64,000 nt of DNA from Maea johnstoni (taxonomy: Eukaryota; Annelida; Polychaeta; Spionida; Magelonidae), in NCBI GenBank assembly GCA_963942565.1, contig OZ012689.1:24043309-24107308 (forward strand), in the 5' to 3' direction. The position numbers and the translations under genes were made by a program. Positions 46,330 through 57,095 of the stretch are shown here, piece by piece. Every line of letters begins with the position of its first letter. Within the stretch, counting starts at the first letter, position 1. The notes under the pieces are model-generated. The model made no database searches. It worked only from the letters and a program-made list of their open reading frames with translations, and was not told the origin of the DNA.

Positions 46330-46760
46330 GAGTAGAGTTGTGCCGGTTAGATTTGTCTATTGTTACGTCGGTATAATCTTGCACAATAAAGCGGGATGTT
46401 ATTGGTAATCATGTATACTTGAACGCTGTCCGGCAATCTCGGCGCGATCCTGTCCAGTTATTATTGTCCTCAGGGCTCGTTAGTGGACAGCTCATTAGCA
46501 TAATTTGTGTGTGATTTTACGGCCGAGCGGTCGGTTGTATAATGGTGGAGTGTCGTGGAGTATCGTCTGGCGTTCAGCGTGCACTGAACTGGAACCATTC
46601 TCGGCGAGAGCCGGCAGCGCAGAGACCATTTAAAGATCGCTGAACTGCGCTGCTCGCATTCTTCTCCTGCGGAATTTGCAACAAAATGGCATAATCAATA
46701 GGTACTTGTCACTTAATTGTCCCCGTTGTCGTGAGAGGCGTTTAGAGGCATGCAGATAGG
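46330..46760. promoter_or_regulatory. GC-richer unique island with octamer/homeodomain-like words
   Basis: Contains GCTCATTAGCATAATTTGTG near 46491, GCACAATAAAGCGGG near 46381 (Sox-like ACAATA), and GGCATAATCAATAGG near 46687. GC-rich segments include CGGCGAGAGCCGGCAGCGC. There is no notable open frame. Enhancer function is inferred. Confidence 0.32.
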
Positions 46761-46970
46761 AGTGATTCACAGTATTTATTAGAGGGGATGCCCCCATGGC
46801 TGAGCGATTCAATGCATTGTGCTTGGTAAGCTTTCAAACATGCGGTTAAGACATCTAATTCCTGCACTAAATGTGTGGGTAGACCAGGTATTCTACACAA
46901 CTGCAGGCCTGCCCACCACTCAAATGGCTGGCTGGGCATAGATACAACCATATGCCTGTGGCATCACAAC
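46761..46970. repeat. Dispersed repeat fragment
   Basis: AGACATCTAATTCCTGCAC near 46850 is the inverse of a segment near 20198. Limits are unclear. Confidence 0.35.
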
Positions 46971-47155
46971 TTAACCCTTATGCTGCTGGTGGCTAATTTG
47001 GCCAATACAAAACAATGCAAAAATCAAAAAAAATCACTGACACCCTGGCACATGGGTACTTATCTGAGAGTACTCAGTAAGAGCTATGCAATGAATACCA
47101 ACATGACTAGACTGGGTTTAGATGTTTTATCAAAAATGTTTGTTTCCTTGTGCTG
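46971..47155 (+). mobile_element. Family A MITE, right end lost
   Basis: TTAA then CCCTTATGCTGCTGGTGG; family match stops at CCTTGTGCTGGG, so about 35 bp are missing on the right. Confidence 0.88.
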
Positions 47156-47204
47156 GGACCTCATTTAAAGAAAAACATTAGATTATCTTCAACCATTGTA
47201 TTGG

Positions 47205-47525
47205 TTCATTCTACAAATGTTCGTGCCTCCAGGCATTCTGAAGCCAGTCACAGGGTTAAATTTGTTTTATTTTTACTAATTCTATGAATGTTTGAATGTC
47301 CAGACACTGAAGCCTGTCACAGTTGAGCTACAGCCATGAAAGGGTCAGTCACAGGGTTAGATATTTCATGATTGTTACTTCAATCTTGAATTCCACAAAT
47401 GTTCGAGCCTCCAGACGCTGAAGCCGGTTACAGTTGAGCTACAATGAAATATTGCAAGATTTTCACTTGAATCTTTAATTCTACAAATGTTCGAGCCTCC
47501 AGACACTCCGAAGCCGGTCACAGTT
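47205..47525. repeat. Tandem array, four units of ~72-110 bp
   Basis: ATTCYACAAATGTTCGWGCCTCC-type starts occur near 47210, 47282, 47391 and 47479, each followed by AGAC(A/G)CT and AAGCCNGTYACAG. Three units continue with TTGAGCTAC or TTGAGTGGC. Confidence 0.85.
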
Positions 47526-47700
47526 GAGTGGCTTGGAGTTGGACTAGTGGATCAATTTCCCGCGCTCAATTACAGTGCTAGCTGCTGTTCTGTGTTTCAC
47601 TTTTGCAGACAAGATAATTGCCCCTGCTCCCAGAGAAGCGGCATTGTCTTTTTACGGAGGATGATGATGATGTCAGGAGTCGTGGAGGAACCGTGGCAAT
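47526..47700. promoter_or_regulatory. GC-richer unique block
   Basis: Contains CCCGCGCTCAATTACAGTGC and CGGAGGATGATGATGATG. A 100-codon plus-strand frame crosses it but extends into the repeats on both sides and has no domain. Confidence 0.2.
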
Positions 47701-47992
47701 GGCGTAATGAGGGGACGAGGAGCCATCAGAGGGACATCCGGCCGTACCCTCTAATTACACGCAATTTCATTTTCAAAAATGGAAACTAAAAGGGAGGCTG
47801 ACTTTAACCCTTGCATGCCCATAGCTGCCAAAATGAAAACAAATAAATGGCACAGCTATTTTGGTGGTATGTTTCAAACAATGGCATCTAGATGAAAGTA
47901 CCTATTTGTAGACATCAGAGGGCCATCCTGCCATACCCTCTAATTACACGCAATTTCATTTTCAAAAATGGAAACTAAAAGGGAGGCTGACT

Positions 47993-48205
47993 TTAACCCT
48001 TCCAATGCTGAGGCTACTTTCGTCTAAAGCAAAAGGAAGCAAAGATTTTTGAAAACCATCTAAACCCTGTCATGTTAGTTTTCATTAGATAGCTCTCGCT
48101 GAGTACTCTTAGATGAGTACCCATTAGCCAGGGTTTCAGCCATTTTTCAAGTTTTTTGCAAAATTTTGTAATGGCCAAATTAGCGACCAGTAGCAAAAGG
48201 GTTAA
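47993..48205 (-). mobile_element. Family A MITE inserted in the family B-derived array
   Basis: TTAA both sides; left end CCCTTCCAATGCTGAGGC, right end CCAGTAGCAAAAGGG. It used the TTAA of a family B terminus in the array as its target. Confidence 0.93.
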
Positions 48206-48271
48206 CCTACTCATGCCCATAACAGCCAAAATAAAAATAATAAAAAAACGGCACAGCTATTTTGGGTGGTA

Positions 48272-48997
48272 CTGTATAAAGGGTAATGTTAACGTGTGCT
48301 TAATCTTCCCGAATTTACCGAATGGGTTTAAGACGGGAACAATAAAAACGTTATCTTTAATCATTTTTGTTGGTATGCTGGAGCAAGCGATGTTCGTATT
48401 CCGATTGAGTAATACAGCCGTATATTTAAGTAATTCGCTTGCCCAGCAGATGTCGACTTATGTTATCTGAATAGTGGCGGTTTTTGTGTCTAAGAGTCAA
48501 CAATTAACGACACACAGTAAAACATATTCATTTGGCTAAAACATTTATGACAGCAAGTGAGTAGTAACTCACAATCATATCAAACAGACATTTTAAAGCT
48601 GTCCAGTATAAGGCGCCCCATGTATTAATGGATAAATTCAGGCGGACTGATAATTTGAGTGTATTCTAGTACTGTTTGCAGTACTCACAAAGTTTCTCAA
48701 CCTGCCCACGAACCGGTCCGACTTGGATTTATGCTGCTTTAATTGCTATTAATGCGCAGAACAATAGAGCCAGCCATGTCAAATCAATTGAGCTGGGATG
48801 GCTTTGTTGTTCACCACGGCACATTCAGTGCATACAACATTCGTCTGCACTAATAGATTCAGAAGCGAAAACACACACTTTCGGTAAATTTAATATCAGT
48901 GCAGCCATGTGCATGACGGGAAATTAAAAAACGGGAAAAAGTAGAAAACATCATTTTTCGGGAAATAAAAGTCCCGGGAAATATACCCGTTATACAG
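48272..48997 (+). mobile_element. Family E element, long form (726 bp, TA target)
   Basis: Ends CTGTATAAAGGGTA and, inverted on the right, CTGTATAACGGGTA, with TA on each side (48270-48271 and 48998-48999). Without it the array would read GGTGGTATGTTTC, as in neighbouring units. Frames of 104 and 83 codons inside show no transposase motif, so it is non-autonomous. A CCCGGGAAATATACCCG palindrome marks the right end. Tc1/mariner-type by target only. Confidence 0.88.
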
Positions 48998-49644
48998 TAT
49001 GTTTCAAACAATAGCATCTTCATGAAAGTACCTATATGCAGCCACCAGAAGACCATCCTGCCATTCCCTTTTAATTACATACAATTTCATTTTCAAAAAT
49101 GGAAACTAAAAGGGAGGCTGACTTTAACCTATTCATGCCCATAACTGCTATGAATGACAGAGCTATTTTGGTGGTATGTTTTAAATAAAAAAAAGCATCT
49201 CTTCATGAAAGTACCTATAAGTAGCCACCAGAAGACCATCCTGCCATTCCCTTTTAATTACAATTTCATTTTCAAAAATGGAAACTAAAAGGGAGGCTGA
49301 CTTTTACCCATTCATGCCCATAACTGCTGTAAACGACACAGCTATCAGAAGACCATCCTGACATTCCATTCTAATTACACACAATCTCATTTTCAAAAGT
49401 GGAAACTGAAAGGGGGGCTGACTAATGAGCCCATTCATGCCCATAACTGCTATAAACAGCCATCAGAAGGCCATCCTGCCATTCATTTCCTTTTAATTAC
49501 AAGCAATTTCATTTTCAAAAATGGAAAATAAAAGGGAGGCTAACTTAAACCCATTCTTGCCCATAAGTGCCCAAAAAACAACAGCTTCTTTGGATAATCA
49601 ATTGTACAACAAGGCTGTGGTGCTTGACGAGCAGGAAAATAAAC

Positions 49645-49692
49645 AAAAAGTTTTGTATCGGCCAAATTAGCCACCACCAGCATAAGGGTTAA
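49645..49692 (-). mobile_element. Family A terminal fragment
   Basis: GTTTTGTATCGGCCAAATTAG and CACCAGCATAAGGG before TTAA; it abuts the next array. Confidence 0.85.
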
Positions 49693-50210
49693 AAAAAGCC
49701 CTACCAAAAGGTACCCCTTCTTTACTTGAAGTATTTCTATTAGGCCTCTCAGCTGAGCAGTCTATCTTTCTCTGTGTATATTATTACAAAATGATTTACA
49801 TCCTTGTGCAAAATTGGACAAAAGTAGCCTTAACTTTTGAAGGGTTAAAAAAGCTATACCAAAGGGTATCCCTTCTTTACTTGAAGTATTTCTATTAGGC
49901 CTCTCAGCTGAGCAGTCTATCTTTCTCTGTGTATATTATTACAAAATGATTTACATCCTTGTGCAAAATTGGACAAAAGAAGCTTTAACTTTTGAAGGGT
50001 TAAAAAAAAGCTATACCAAAGGGTATCCCTTGAAGTATTTCTATTCAGCCCTCAGCTGAGCAGTCTATATTTCTCTGTGTATATTACTACAAAAGTAGCC
50101 TTAACATTGGAAGGGTTAAAAAAAAACTAACCAAAAGGTACCCCTTCCTTACTTGAAGTATTTCTATTAGGCCCTCATCTGAGCAGTCTATCTTTCTCTG
50201 TGTATATTAC
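49686..50210. repeat. Tandem array, ~155-bp units each ending in a family A terminus
   Basis: GGGTTAAAAAA starts units at 49686, 49842, 49997 and 50113, giving units of 156, 155, 116 and ~98 bp. Each has GAAGTATTTCTATTAGGCC, CTGAGCAGTCTATCTTTC and GTGTATATTA; complete units end with GTAGCCTTAACTTTTGAAGGG or GTAGCCTTAACATTGGAAGGG, clearly the right end of family A. Confidence 0.93.
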
Positions 50211-50660
50211 TATTGATCCTAGCCGGTAATGACCCATAAATCCTTGACGGCCTAATATGGCTTAATATGCAGATCCCAGTTCGAGAGGGTCGCAATCAGC
50301 GAGCGAAGATATTCCTCGGCTGTCGGCCGTGTGGGAGGAGCGGCAATCTCTGGTAGCATAACCCGGCCACTGGGGTCCATTGATATTTCAGGCTGGCCAG
50401 CTGATAATCCTCACATCCTCCTCTCCCCACGAATAGATCTTCCCCCGTGGTATCTTAAATCCCGGCAAAGTATGGGCCTGGGCCGCATCAGCCCTGGCCC
50501 CACGCTGAACCTCGGCCACAATTATCCTGTTTCCTTAATTAGGCATGAAATGGAAAGCAATTTCAGGCAAATGCCAGTTCATTGACATTTAGTGCCGGTG
50601 GCCATCAGGCGCATCAGGCGCGCGCGATTCTCACCTGCATTGTTGTTATAGATGAGGGGG
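50211..50660. promoter_or_regulatory. GC-rich unique island with a palindromic homeodomain site
   Basis: Sharp switch from array to GC-rich unique DNA. It contains CCTTAATTAGG near 50533 with TAATTA at 50536-50541, the classic homeodomain core, plus CGGCCTAATATGGC and ATTGATATTTCAGG. An 84-codon plus-strand frame has no domain. Regulatory role inferred. Confidence 0.33.
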
Positions 50661-51097
<437 letters not shown>

Positions 51098-51919
51098 CAT
51101 TCTCAATCAACAACCCCTCCCTTTAGATCAATTCATAAATATATCTGCATGGCGTACCTTTTCTCTTCCATTGCAGTAATAATACTGTATTCTCCTAACC
51201 TGCATTTCCTTCTTTTAGTACAAATCATAGTAATCTTTGTGTTTCCAACCTCTCTTCTTTCTGTACTGTACCATTAAGGCACTCTCTTGGCATACATTTA
51301 CTTTTATTTATCTTCATGCATCAAGCTGAATGTGGTGCTTACCTTAGTTTACCTTTGTGGGCAACATTTCCAAGTTAGAGTCATACGTACAGCATATGAT
51401 TCAATTTTAACTGGGACCAATATAACCTTTCATAGCCTACTTTCCATACACACATATGTACATACATACGTACGTACACATATATTTATAGTCATAGTAT
51501 ATATCCTAATCTAAAACAAACGCACAGTTTTAATTATCCTAACCGTTGATGTTTGGTAAAGGACATTCTCCTTTGGATGATTGATACCAGGGGTGGGTAC
51601 AGGGTTTGAAGTATGGAAGTTAAGAAGTAATATTTTAAAAACTCTGAATCAACTGAACCCAATAAATTATAGTATAATTAAAAGGGATGTAATTTATTGG
51701 CGTGCAATAATTGAACCCATGCATGATGAATTTGATTATTTCATCCAGGGGTCTTGCTTACCATGCTAAGTAGACAATAAAGGACTACCATTTCTCTAAG
51801 CCTGCTTCAGACTCCTAAAAGCAATGTATCAAACACTACTCTACCCCTTACTATAGGAATATAGGGTGCATTTTCCAGCCAGAACCAGTTTTTTACTATC
51901 AACAACTTGACTTTGGTTT
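51098..51919. other. Non-coding stretch, first part duplicated
   Basis: 51098-51220 repeats the sequence left of the microsatellite (GCRTTCTCAATCAACA, TAGATCAA, CATGGCGTACC). CATACATACGTACGTACAC near 51460 is a small simple repeat. No gene is seen. Confidence 0.55.
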
Positions 51920-52142
51920 TTAACCCATTCTTGTCCCTAGTGCACGAAAAAAGGCTGAACATTTGATATTTTCTGATGAGACTTCAAGCATCTTTAGAAA
52001 AAAAGGTTCAAGAAATAATGTTGATAAGAACCCAACCTACAACTTTCTTCTAACATTATAACTACTCATGCTTTATCTAAAGGTCCTTTCCAAAAGTATC
52101 ATAGTTACTTTTCTAAGAAGACTCCAGGCATTCTAGATTTAA
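51920..52142 (+). mobile_element. Family B MITE abutting family A
   Basis: TTAACCCATTCTTGTCCCTAG start; interior AGAAATAATGTTGATAAG; right end CAGGCATTCTAGA then TTAA, shared with the following family A copy. Confidence 0.75.
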
Positions 52143-52340
52143 CCATGGAATGTTGGTGGCTATTTTGGCCAATACAAAATGATGCAAAAAATCTGAAAAA
52201 TGACTAAAGCCCTGGCAAATGGGTACTCATCTTAGAGTACTGGGTGAGAGCTATCCAATGAATACTGATATGACAGGGTTTAGATGGTTTTCAAAAAATT
52301 GTGCTTTGGACGGAAGTAGCCTCATTATTGGAAGGGTTAA
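52139..52340 (+). mobile_element. Family A MITE, complete
   Basis: TTAA both sides; left end CCATGGAATGTTGGTGGC (diverged), right end CTCATTATTGGAAGGG. About 10 bp near the CTTTGCATCC site are missing. Confidence 0.9.
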
Positions 52341-52515
52341 AGTATGGTTAAGGCATTCCCCTGTATCAGATGGTTACTAACGGGATTTATACAGGTATAT
52401 CTATCTACCTGTACACATACCTCACCTCAAACAGCACCTAACAATTGGACTATACAGTATGTAGAATATCTAACTTGATCAGTAGGATAAATATCAGTAA
52501 TGTCAAAACATTCCT

Positions 52516-52815
52516 TTACTTCCACCTTGATTGGATATTTTCTAGTGCAAAGAGGTTTTCCTGAGGCGGGATTTTAGAGATGCGAGGTAGGCTGGTGAAG
52601 TCCTTGGTAAAAGCACGCTTCATGGCATAAGGAGTTATTTGCCATATTCTATAGCTAGAAGGTGTGACTATGCATTTAGTAGTAGAAAGGCCAAAAGAGG
52701 CCTGTGGCTCTGCATCGGAGCCATTAAGATAACAAGTCCTTTTCCTGGTTGCATGCGTGACCCGCCCGATCATTTCTTCACAGCCAGCTGCCAAATGGAC
52801 ATATTCAACATCCAT
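52516..52815 (-). CDS. Open frame of 99 codons with ATG and stop (unidentified)
   Basis: The minus-strand frame opens with ATG at 52815 (MDVEYVHLAAGCEEMIGRVT) and closes with TAA. Base composition is GC-richer than the flanks and the peptide is not repetitive. It has no signal peptide, membrane segment or recognised motif. Frames of this length occur several times by chance in 64 kb. It could be an exon, an unrecognised small gene or nothing. Confidence 0.18.
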   Translation of the reverse strand: MDVEYVHLAAGCEEMIGRVTHATRKRTCYLNGSDAEPQASFGLSTTKCIVTPSSYRIWQITPYAMKRAFTKDFTSLPRISKIPPQENLFALENIQSRWK

Positions 52816-53440
52816 ATTTGTGCAGCGTCATGAAAATTGGATCTAATGACAATGGATGGCGAGATATCTCTGTCTTACTATGATTTCTGCAAAGAATCTT
52901 GTTTGTATCGATGAAATTTTGGCCTCTGCTGTTTCTTATCTAGTGCTTGGCTGTTATTAAAGAGAGGCATCAGAGGTTGTCATCAAAGTGATCATTTTGT
53001 CATAAACATCATCATATTTATCGTAAACATCATTATCATAATCATAATTGCCATCATTATGAGTTTACTCATCATTAATATCACTTTTATCATGATTGAC
53101 ATTATACCATGCATACTATCACAACACCTTTTTGTTATTCAACTGTCGTTATTTGGCTGAACCAGGACTTGACATATATTCAGTCAAAAAAAACAAGATT
53201 GATAGCTGAAGATCATTCTAGTGACAACTCTTTTGCCATATTTTTTTAAGTACCAACTATTAGCACCACATTAAACTTTGGCCTTAAAATACCATTTGGC
53301 AGTTTAATAGCCACACCCAAATAGGTTAAAGAAAACAAGGCTGGTCTAAAGCAATTTCAGGAAATTTAATATCAGTTGTACACTCTGATAACCGAATATT
53401 CAATTTCATCTGTATGTCACCAAGTCTGGGATGAAAGTAC
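52816..53440. other. Non-coding stretch with scattered CAT triplets
   Basis: CATCAT and ATCATA words are frequent at 52998-53105, a decayed simple repeat. Nothing else is seen. Confidence 0.45.
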
Positions 53441-53530
53441 CGTAAATTCTCGGAAATTTGGACCACCTTAGAAATTTGGGCCACTATAACGTTTTTGCAA
53501 AATAATTATTGGGAAATATGGACCACTCTT
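53441..53530. repeat. Possible MITE end (ACCGTAAATTCTCGG)
   Basis: The block ACCGTAAATTCTCGGAAATT then GGACCACCTTAGAAATTTGG repeats the word AATTTGG and resembles a dispersed element terminus, but no opposite end is found. Confidence 0.25.
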
Positions 53531-53916
53531 GATCTATTGCCAGTAACTATTTCACAAATTATAATTATTACTCTGCTTTGTCAGTATTTTCATAAAACAC
53601 CCTCAACCCATAAAAATTGTAATTATTAAAAAGTGTCCCAAATTACCAAGAATTTGCTAGCTTTCATATTCATTCCTGTAAATGGACGTAGTATGAAATA
53701 TCTGTAGTAAAAGGTTGAGTCACAAAACCACTTGATTCCAGATTTTTAAATGTCAGCTTTATCTGTATAATAATTTACCTTCTCAGTGTGAAGCTCAATG
53801 AAATATACAAAAAAGGAATTGGTTGACACATTTAATAACTAGATTTGATCTTACAGCTTTTTAATATTCCGGAATAGATATTTCATTTCCAACACTGAAT
53901 GAAGCGGTTATATGAA

Positions 53917-54305
53917 ATATACAAAGTGCCTAAGGTTGGCATGTCTAATCTATAGATTCTTTTACTTTATGTTTTTCACTTTTCCTTATTAAAAAAGAAA
54001 TTCTTCATTTCTTTGTGTGTGAAACATACAAAGTGCCTAAGGTTGGCATATTTAATCCTTAGATTTTTTGACTTTATGTCATTTGCTTATGCATATTGGG
54101 AAAGAAATTCTTCATTTCCTTGAGTGTCCCTTTTAGATCCTGCTATCTGCCTGAGATCTCTAGCAGGATATTTGGAGGGTGTCACTGAAATTAGATTCTT
54201 TTACTTTATGTTTTTCACTTTTCCATATTAAAAGAAATTCTTCATTTCTTTGTGTGTCCCTTTTAGATGCTGCTATTTTGGCCTGTGGGATCTCTAGCAG
54301 GGGGT
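53917..54305. repeat. Tandem array, units ~100-160 bp
   Basis: ATACAAAGTGCCTAAGGTTGG occurs near 53920 and 54027, TTTTACTTTATGTTTTTCAC near 53959 and 54198, and GAAATTCTTCATTTCYTTG near 53997, 54103 and 54234. Units are mosaic. Confidence 0.85.
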
Positions 54306-54339
54306 TATAGGTGGGGGGGGGGGGGGGGGTTTACTGAAA

Positions 54340-54620
54340 TATGTGTCAATAGATAGCGGTGGAGATGCCGGGAGAGATGAGCCCCTCTCCCTCTCTGAGA
54401 CTACGGCATTAATTTACTAGAAGCAACATTAAAGCCGTTCTGGATGCCAGCCCATGTGCACAAATCAGGCAAAGTGGGCGCGCTGTCAGTGTGCAGAGGA
54501 AAGTGTGACAACTTAATATGTTTTCCTAGGGCCATGTCTATTTCTCAGCATTATCTCTCAATATTTGTGCTTGGTTAAACTGCGAGGCATTCACTCGGAA
54601 ATTGGACAGATCCTGGTAAA
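54340..54620. promoter_or_regulatory. GC-richer unique island
   Basis: It follows a poly-G run (54314-54332). It contains GGCATTAATTTACTAG near 54405, with an ATTAAT core, and GGGCGCGCTGTCAGTGTGC. Function is inferred from composition. Confidence 0.22.
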
Positions 54621-55679
54621 AATCTTGATGATTTATTGCTATGCGTGTACCCAGCAGTCTTATCAGCGGCCATTAACGTGGTGCTAGTCATAGACCCCCT
54701 GCGTAGTCCTCCTTTTTCTCCTCCTCCACCTCCTCGTCCTTCTCTTGCTGGTGGCGATGGCGCATGGTTGCCCTGCTTGAAATGTCTGGATCCTGGCTAC
54801 CTCCTTGCTTGTCAGTCTCGAGCAGGTGGAGGCACTGCCTTATAGGCATCCATAATTTACAATTAAAAAAATATCAATTGGAATTGAAATTTTGGTTTTT
54901 CATCACTTTTTCTGCCATATGGCAACTAAATTGTGACTAGCCAGTTGTAACTGAAATGTAATCAATCAGCGTTCATAGTCAAAACTGGCTTGATAGAGTT
55001 ACATAAACAAAACATGGTCTATCATGACTCAAAGTCAAAAACTATGCTCAACATGCTCAATCATGTTCACTGAGTTACACATTAAAAATATGGTCAACTG
55101 GCCGCGTTTCAATGTGGAAATATGGATGAATAGTGTTTTAAGCCATAATAGATACCTCTCTAATAGAAGTATTTGAAGGAGAAATCCTAACCTGCATCCA
55201 ATAAACCAATTACTTTCATTTGGATATCTTTCAAAATTTTCATCAGAAGTATTATAGGATGCATACAACTTTTTGTTTTGGGGGTATCTCTGCAACATGA
55301 ATGTTTTAGAGTGCATATGATGAATGAGGCTGCATACAACAATAGCAGTGGGACTTCGGCCAGTTAGATTCAATAACATGACAGGTTAAATGATGAGTCA
55401 CTAAACCAATACACGCTTTGTAGAATGATTGAAAAAATGGAGGATTCTGAACTGTTACAGAAAGATAAGTAACACAATGAAAAATGGTCTTAGATGGTAA
55501 GTTTGATATTTGTAATTTCTACTAGATACTTTTATAACAAGAAATGAATAAACTAGAAAAAAGAAAAGAAATTGTTTTCTTAAATTTTTGTAAAGATAAA
55601 TCATACTCGGTGCTGGCACAGCTTGCCCTGTATTTTTGGTATAACAGGTTCCACATTATTCTAAAACTACCCTGACTAC
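54621..55679. other. Non-coding stretch
   Basis: The GGTTTTTCATCACTTTTTC segment near 54893 matches 550-575. A 114-codon minus-strand frame at 55035-55379 has hydrophobic patches but no recognised domain and contains a B-like AGTATTTGAAGGAGAAATCC. Confidence 0.45.
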
Positions 55680-55855
55680 AGGGTGGCTTTAAATGATGCA
55701 AAAAAACTCTAAAATGACGAATTATGGGTACTCAGCTAAGAGTACTCAGTAAGAGCTATCCAATGAATACCAACGTGGCAGGGTTTAGATGATTTTCAAA
55801 AATCTTTGCGTCCTTGTACTTTGGATGAAGGTAGCCTCACCAATGGAAGGGTTAA
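55680..55855 (+). mobile_element. Family A MITE, left end truncated
   Basis: Begins GGGTGGCTTTAAATGATGC and ends CACCAATGGAAGGG before TTAA. Confidence 0.87.
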
Positions 55856-55889
55856 AACCTCAAGTCATTGTCAACATTCCCACATCCCT

Positions 55890-56016
55890 TGGCTGGGATT
55901 AGAAACTAGTCAGTGGTGACAGACAACGAGCAGTCAGTGGCAATGCTTTAGACCATTTGGCTATTATGTAATTATGAAATCAAAAAATATTTGAAATTCA
56001 GCATTGGAAGGGTTGA
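55890..56016. repeat. Fragment of the 174-bp unit plus a family A end scrap
   Basis: GAGCAGTCAGTGGCAATGC and TTTAGACCATTTGGCTAT match the unit at 700-1215. It is followed by AAATTCAGCATTGGAAGGG and TTGAA, a 20-bp remnant of a family A right end. Confidence 0.6.
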
Positions 56017-56029
56017 ATTACTGTGTCGT

Positions 56030-56680
56030 AACGGGACCTGTGTGTATATAACATGGCGCCCGGTCTGAGGCAGGTCATTCTGCAGACAAAGGGGGTACCA
56101 GTACTACAGTAGCCAGTTATAGTGAATCCTTGGTGGTCAATAGGCAATCTTGATGATAGCTGTAGTAAATCACCCACTATTGAGAGCTCCCCAGTCGCAG
56201 CCTTAATTTGTATGGCCGATAAAATACACGATTCACTTGATTGTCATGACAAACCGCGGCCGCACATTCCGTTAGTTTTGAGTTTTGGCGTTGATTTCAG
56301 TATTTCCTGCGAGGGAGGAGCTCTGAGGAGAACAAGACCGGGTAAATTGTCTGCGCTTCGAGAGTGCGGCGGTTCCGTCTGATTCGGATAATGTGCGGCA
56401 ATTTCGCCGACAGAAAATGGTCTAGTGCTTTACTCGGCTGTGATAAAACGGAGGCCATAGCTCATCGTTAGGACTGATTGTTACATTCCTCCAATCAGCT
56501 GCCTGGCCGTGTCAGCTCTCGAGAAGAGCTCTTCTGTGTTGGGGGGGAGAAGTTATGGCAGTCGTGTCTCGCTCGCGGGGCGGAGACACAATGCACTTCA
56601 CCAGGCAAAATACTCTCGCCGAGGGTAAGGACCGGGAAATATCGTAACAACTCAAATTAGACCTCAGGAAAACGATCTGA
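56030..56680. promoter_or_regulatory. GC-rich unique island with Runx-like, CCAAT and E-box words
   Basis: About 650 bp of GC-rich unique DNA. ACAAACCGCGGCCGC lies near 56250 (AACCGC Runx-type core). CCAATCAG at 56491-56498 overlaps the E-box CAGCTG at 56496-56501. Frames of 86 and 60 codons show no domain. It resembles a conserved regulatory block; conservation itself cannot be judged here. Confidence 0.33.
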
Positions 56681-56954
56681 AGATTTGACATTGTAGTATG
56701 CGGAAGATGCCTTGTAATTGATGCAACAAAGGTAGCACATTAGGCTAAAAAAATATCCTGTCTGGGTCACCACATTACTGGTTACCCTGGTTGAACACAT
56801 GCCAATAGTTCAAATTATTGCAATTCTGGAGAGACATTCTCATAAAAGTCAGATGCTTCTCCTAGGAACAAGCTTTTTCAATATTTTCAAAAGTATTGCT
56901 TTAATTTTTTCATAATCCCAAAGCAGTCAAACCTACTTGGTAGCTATGATCTTA

Positions 56955-57095
56955 TTACCCTTCCAATATTGAGGCTTCTTTCTTCTTAAGCATAAGAATG
57001 CAAAAGAAATTGAAAAACATCGAAACCCTGCCATGTTGGTATTCATTGGATAGCTCTTGCTGAATACTCTCATATGAGTACCTATGTGCCAGTAT
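56955..57095 (-). mobile_element. Family A MITE, right end lost
   Basis: Starts after TTAC with CCTTCCAATATTGAGGC and follows the family to GTACCTATGTGCCAG. Confidence 0.85.

Larger units (their letters stand above)
47701..49590. repeat. Tandem array of ~190-bp units each carrying a family B terminus
   Basis: Six copies of TTTCATTTTCAAAAATGG and GAAACTAAAAGGGAGGCTG lie near 47768, 47955, 49088, 49266, 49389 and 49509, usually running into TTAACCCATTCATGCCCATA. TTAA junctions at 47804, 47993 and 49124 are 189 and 1131 bp apart; subtracting the family A (209 bp) and family E (728 bp) insertions from the latter gives 194. The later units are shorter. Confidence 0.92.
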
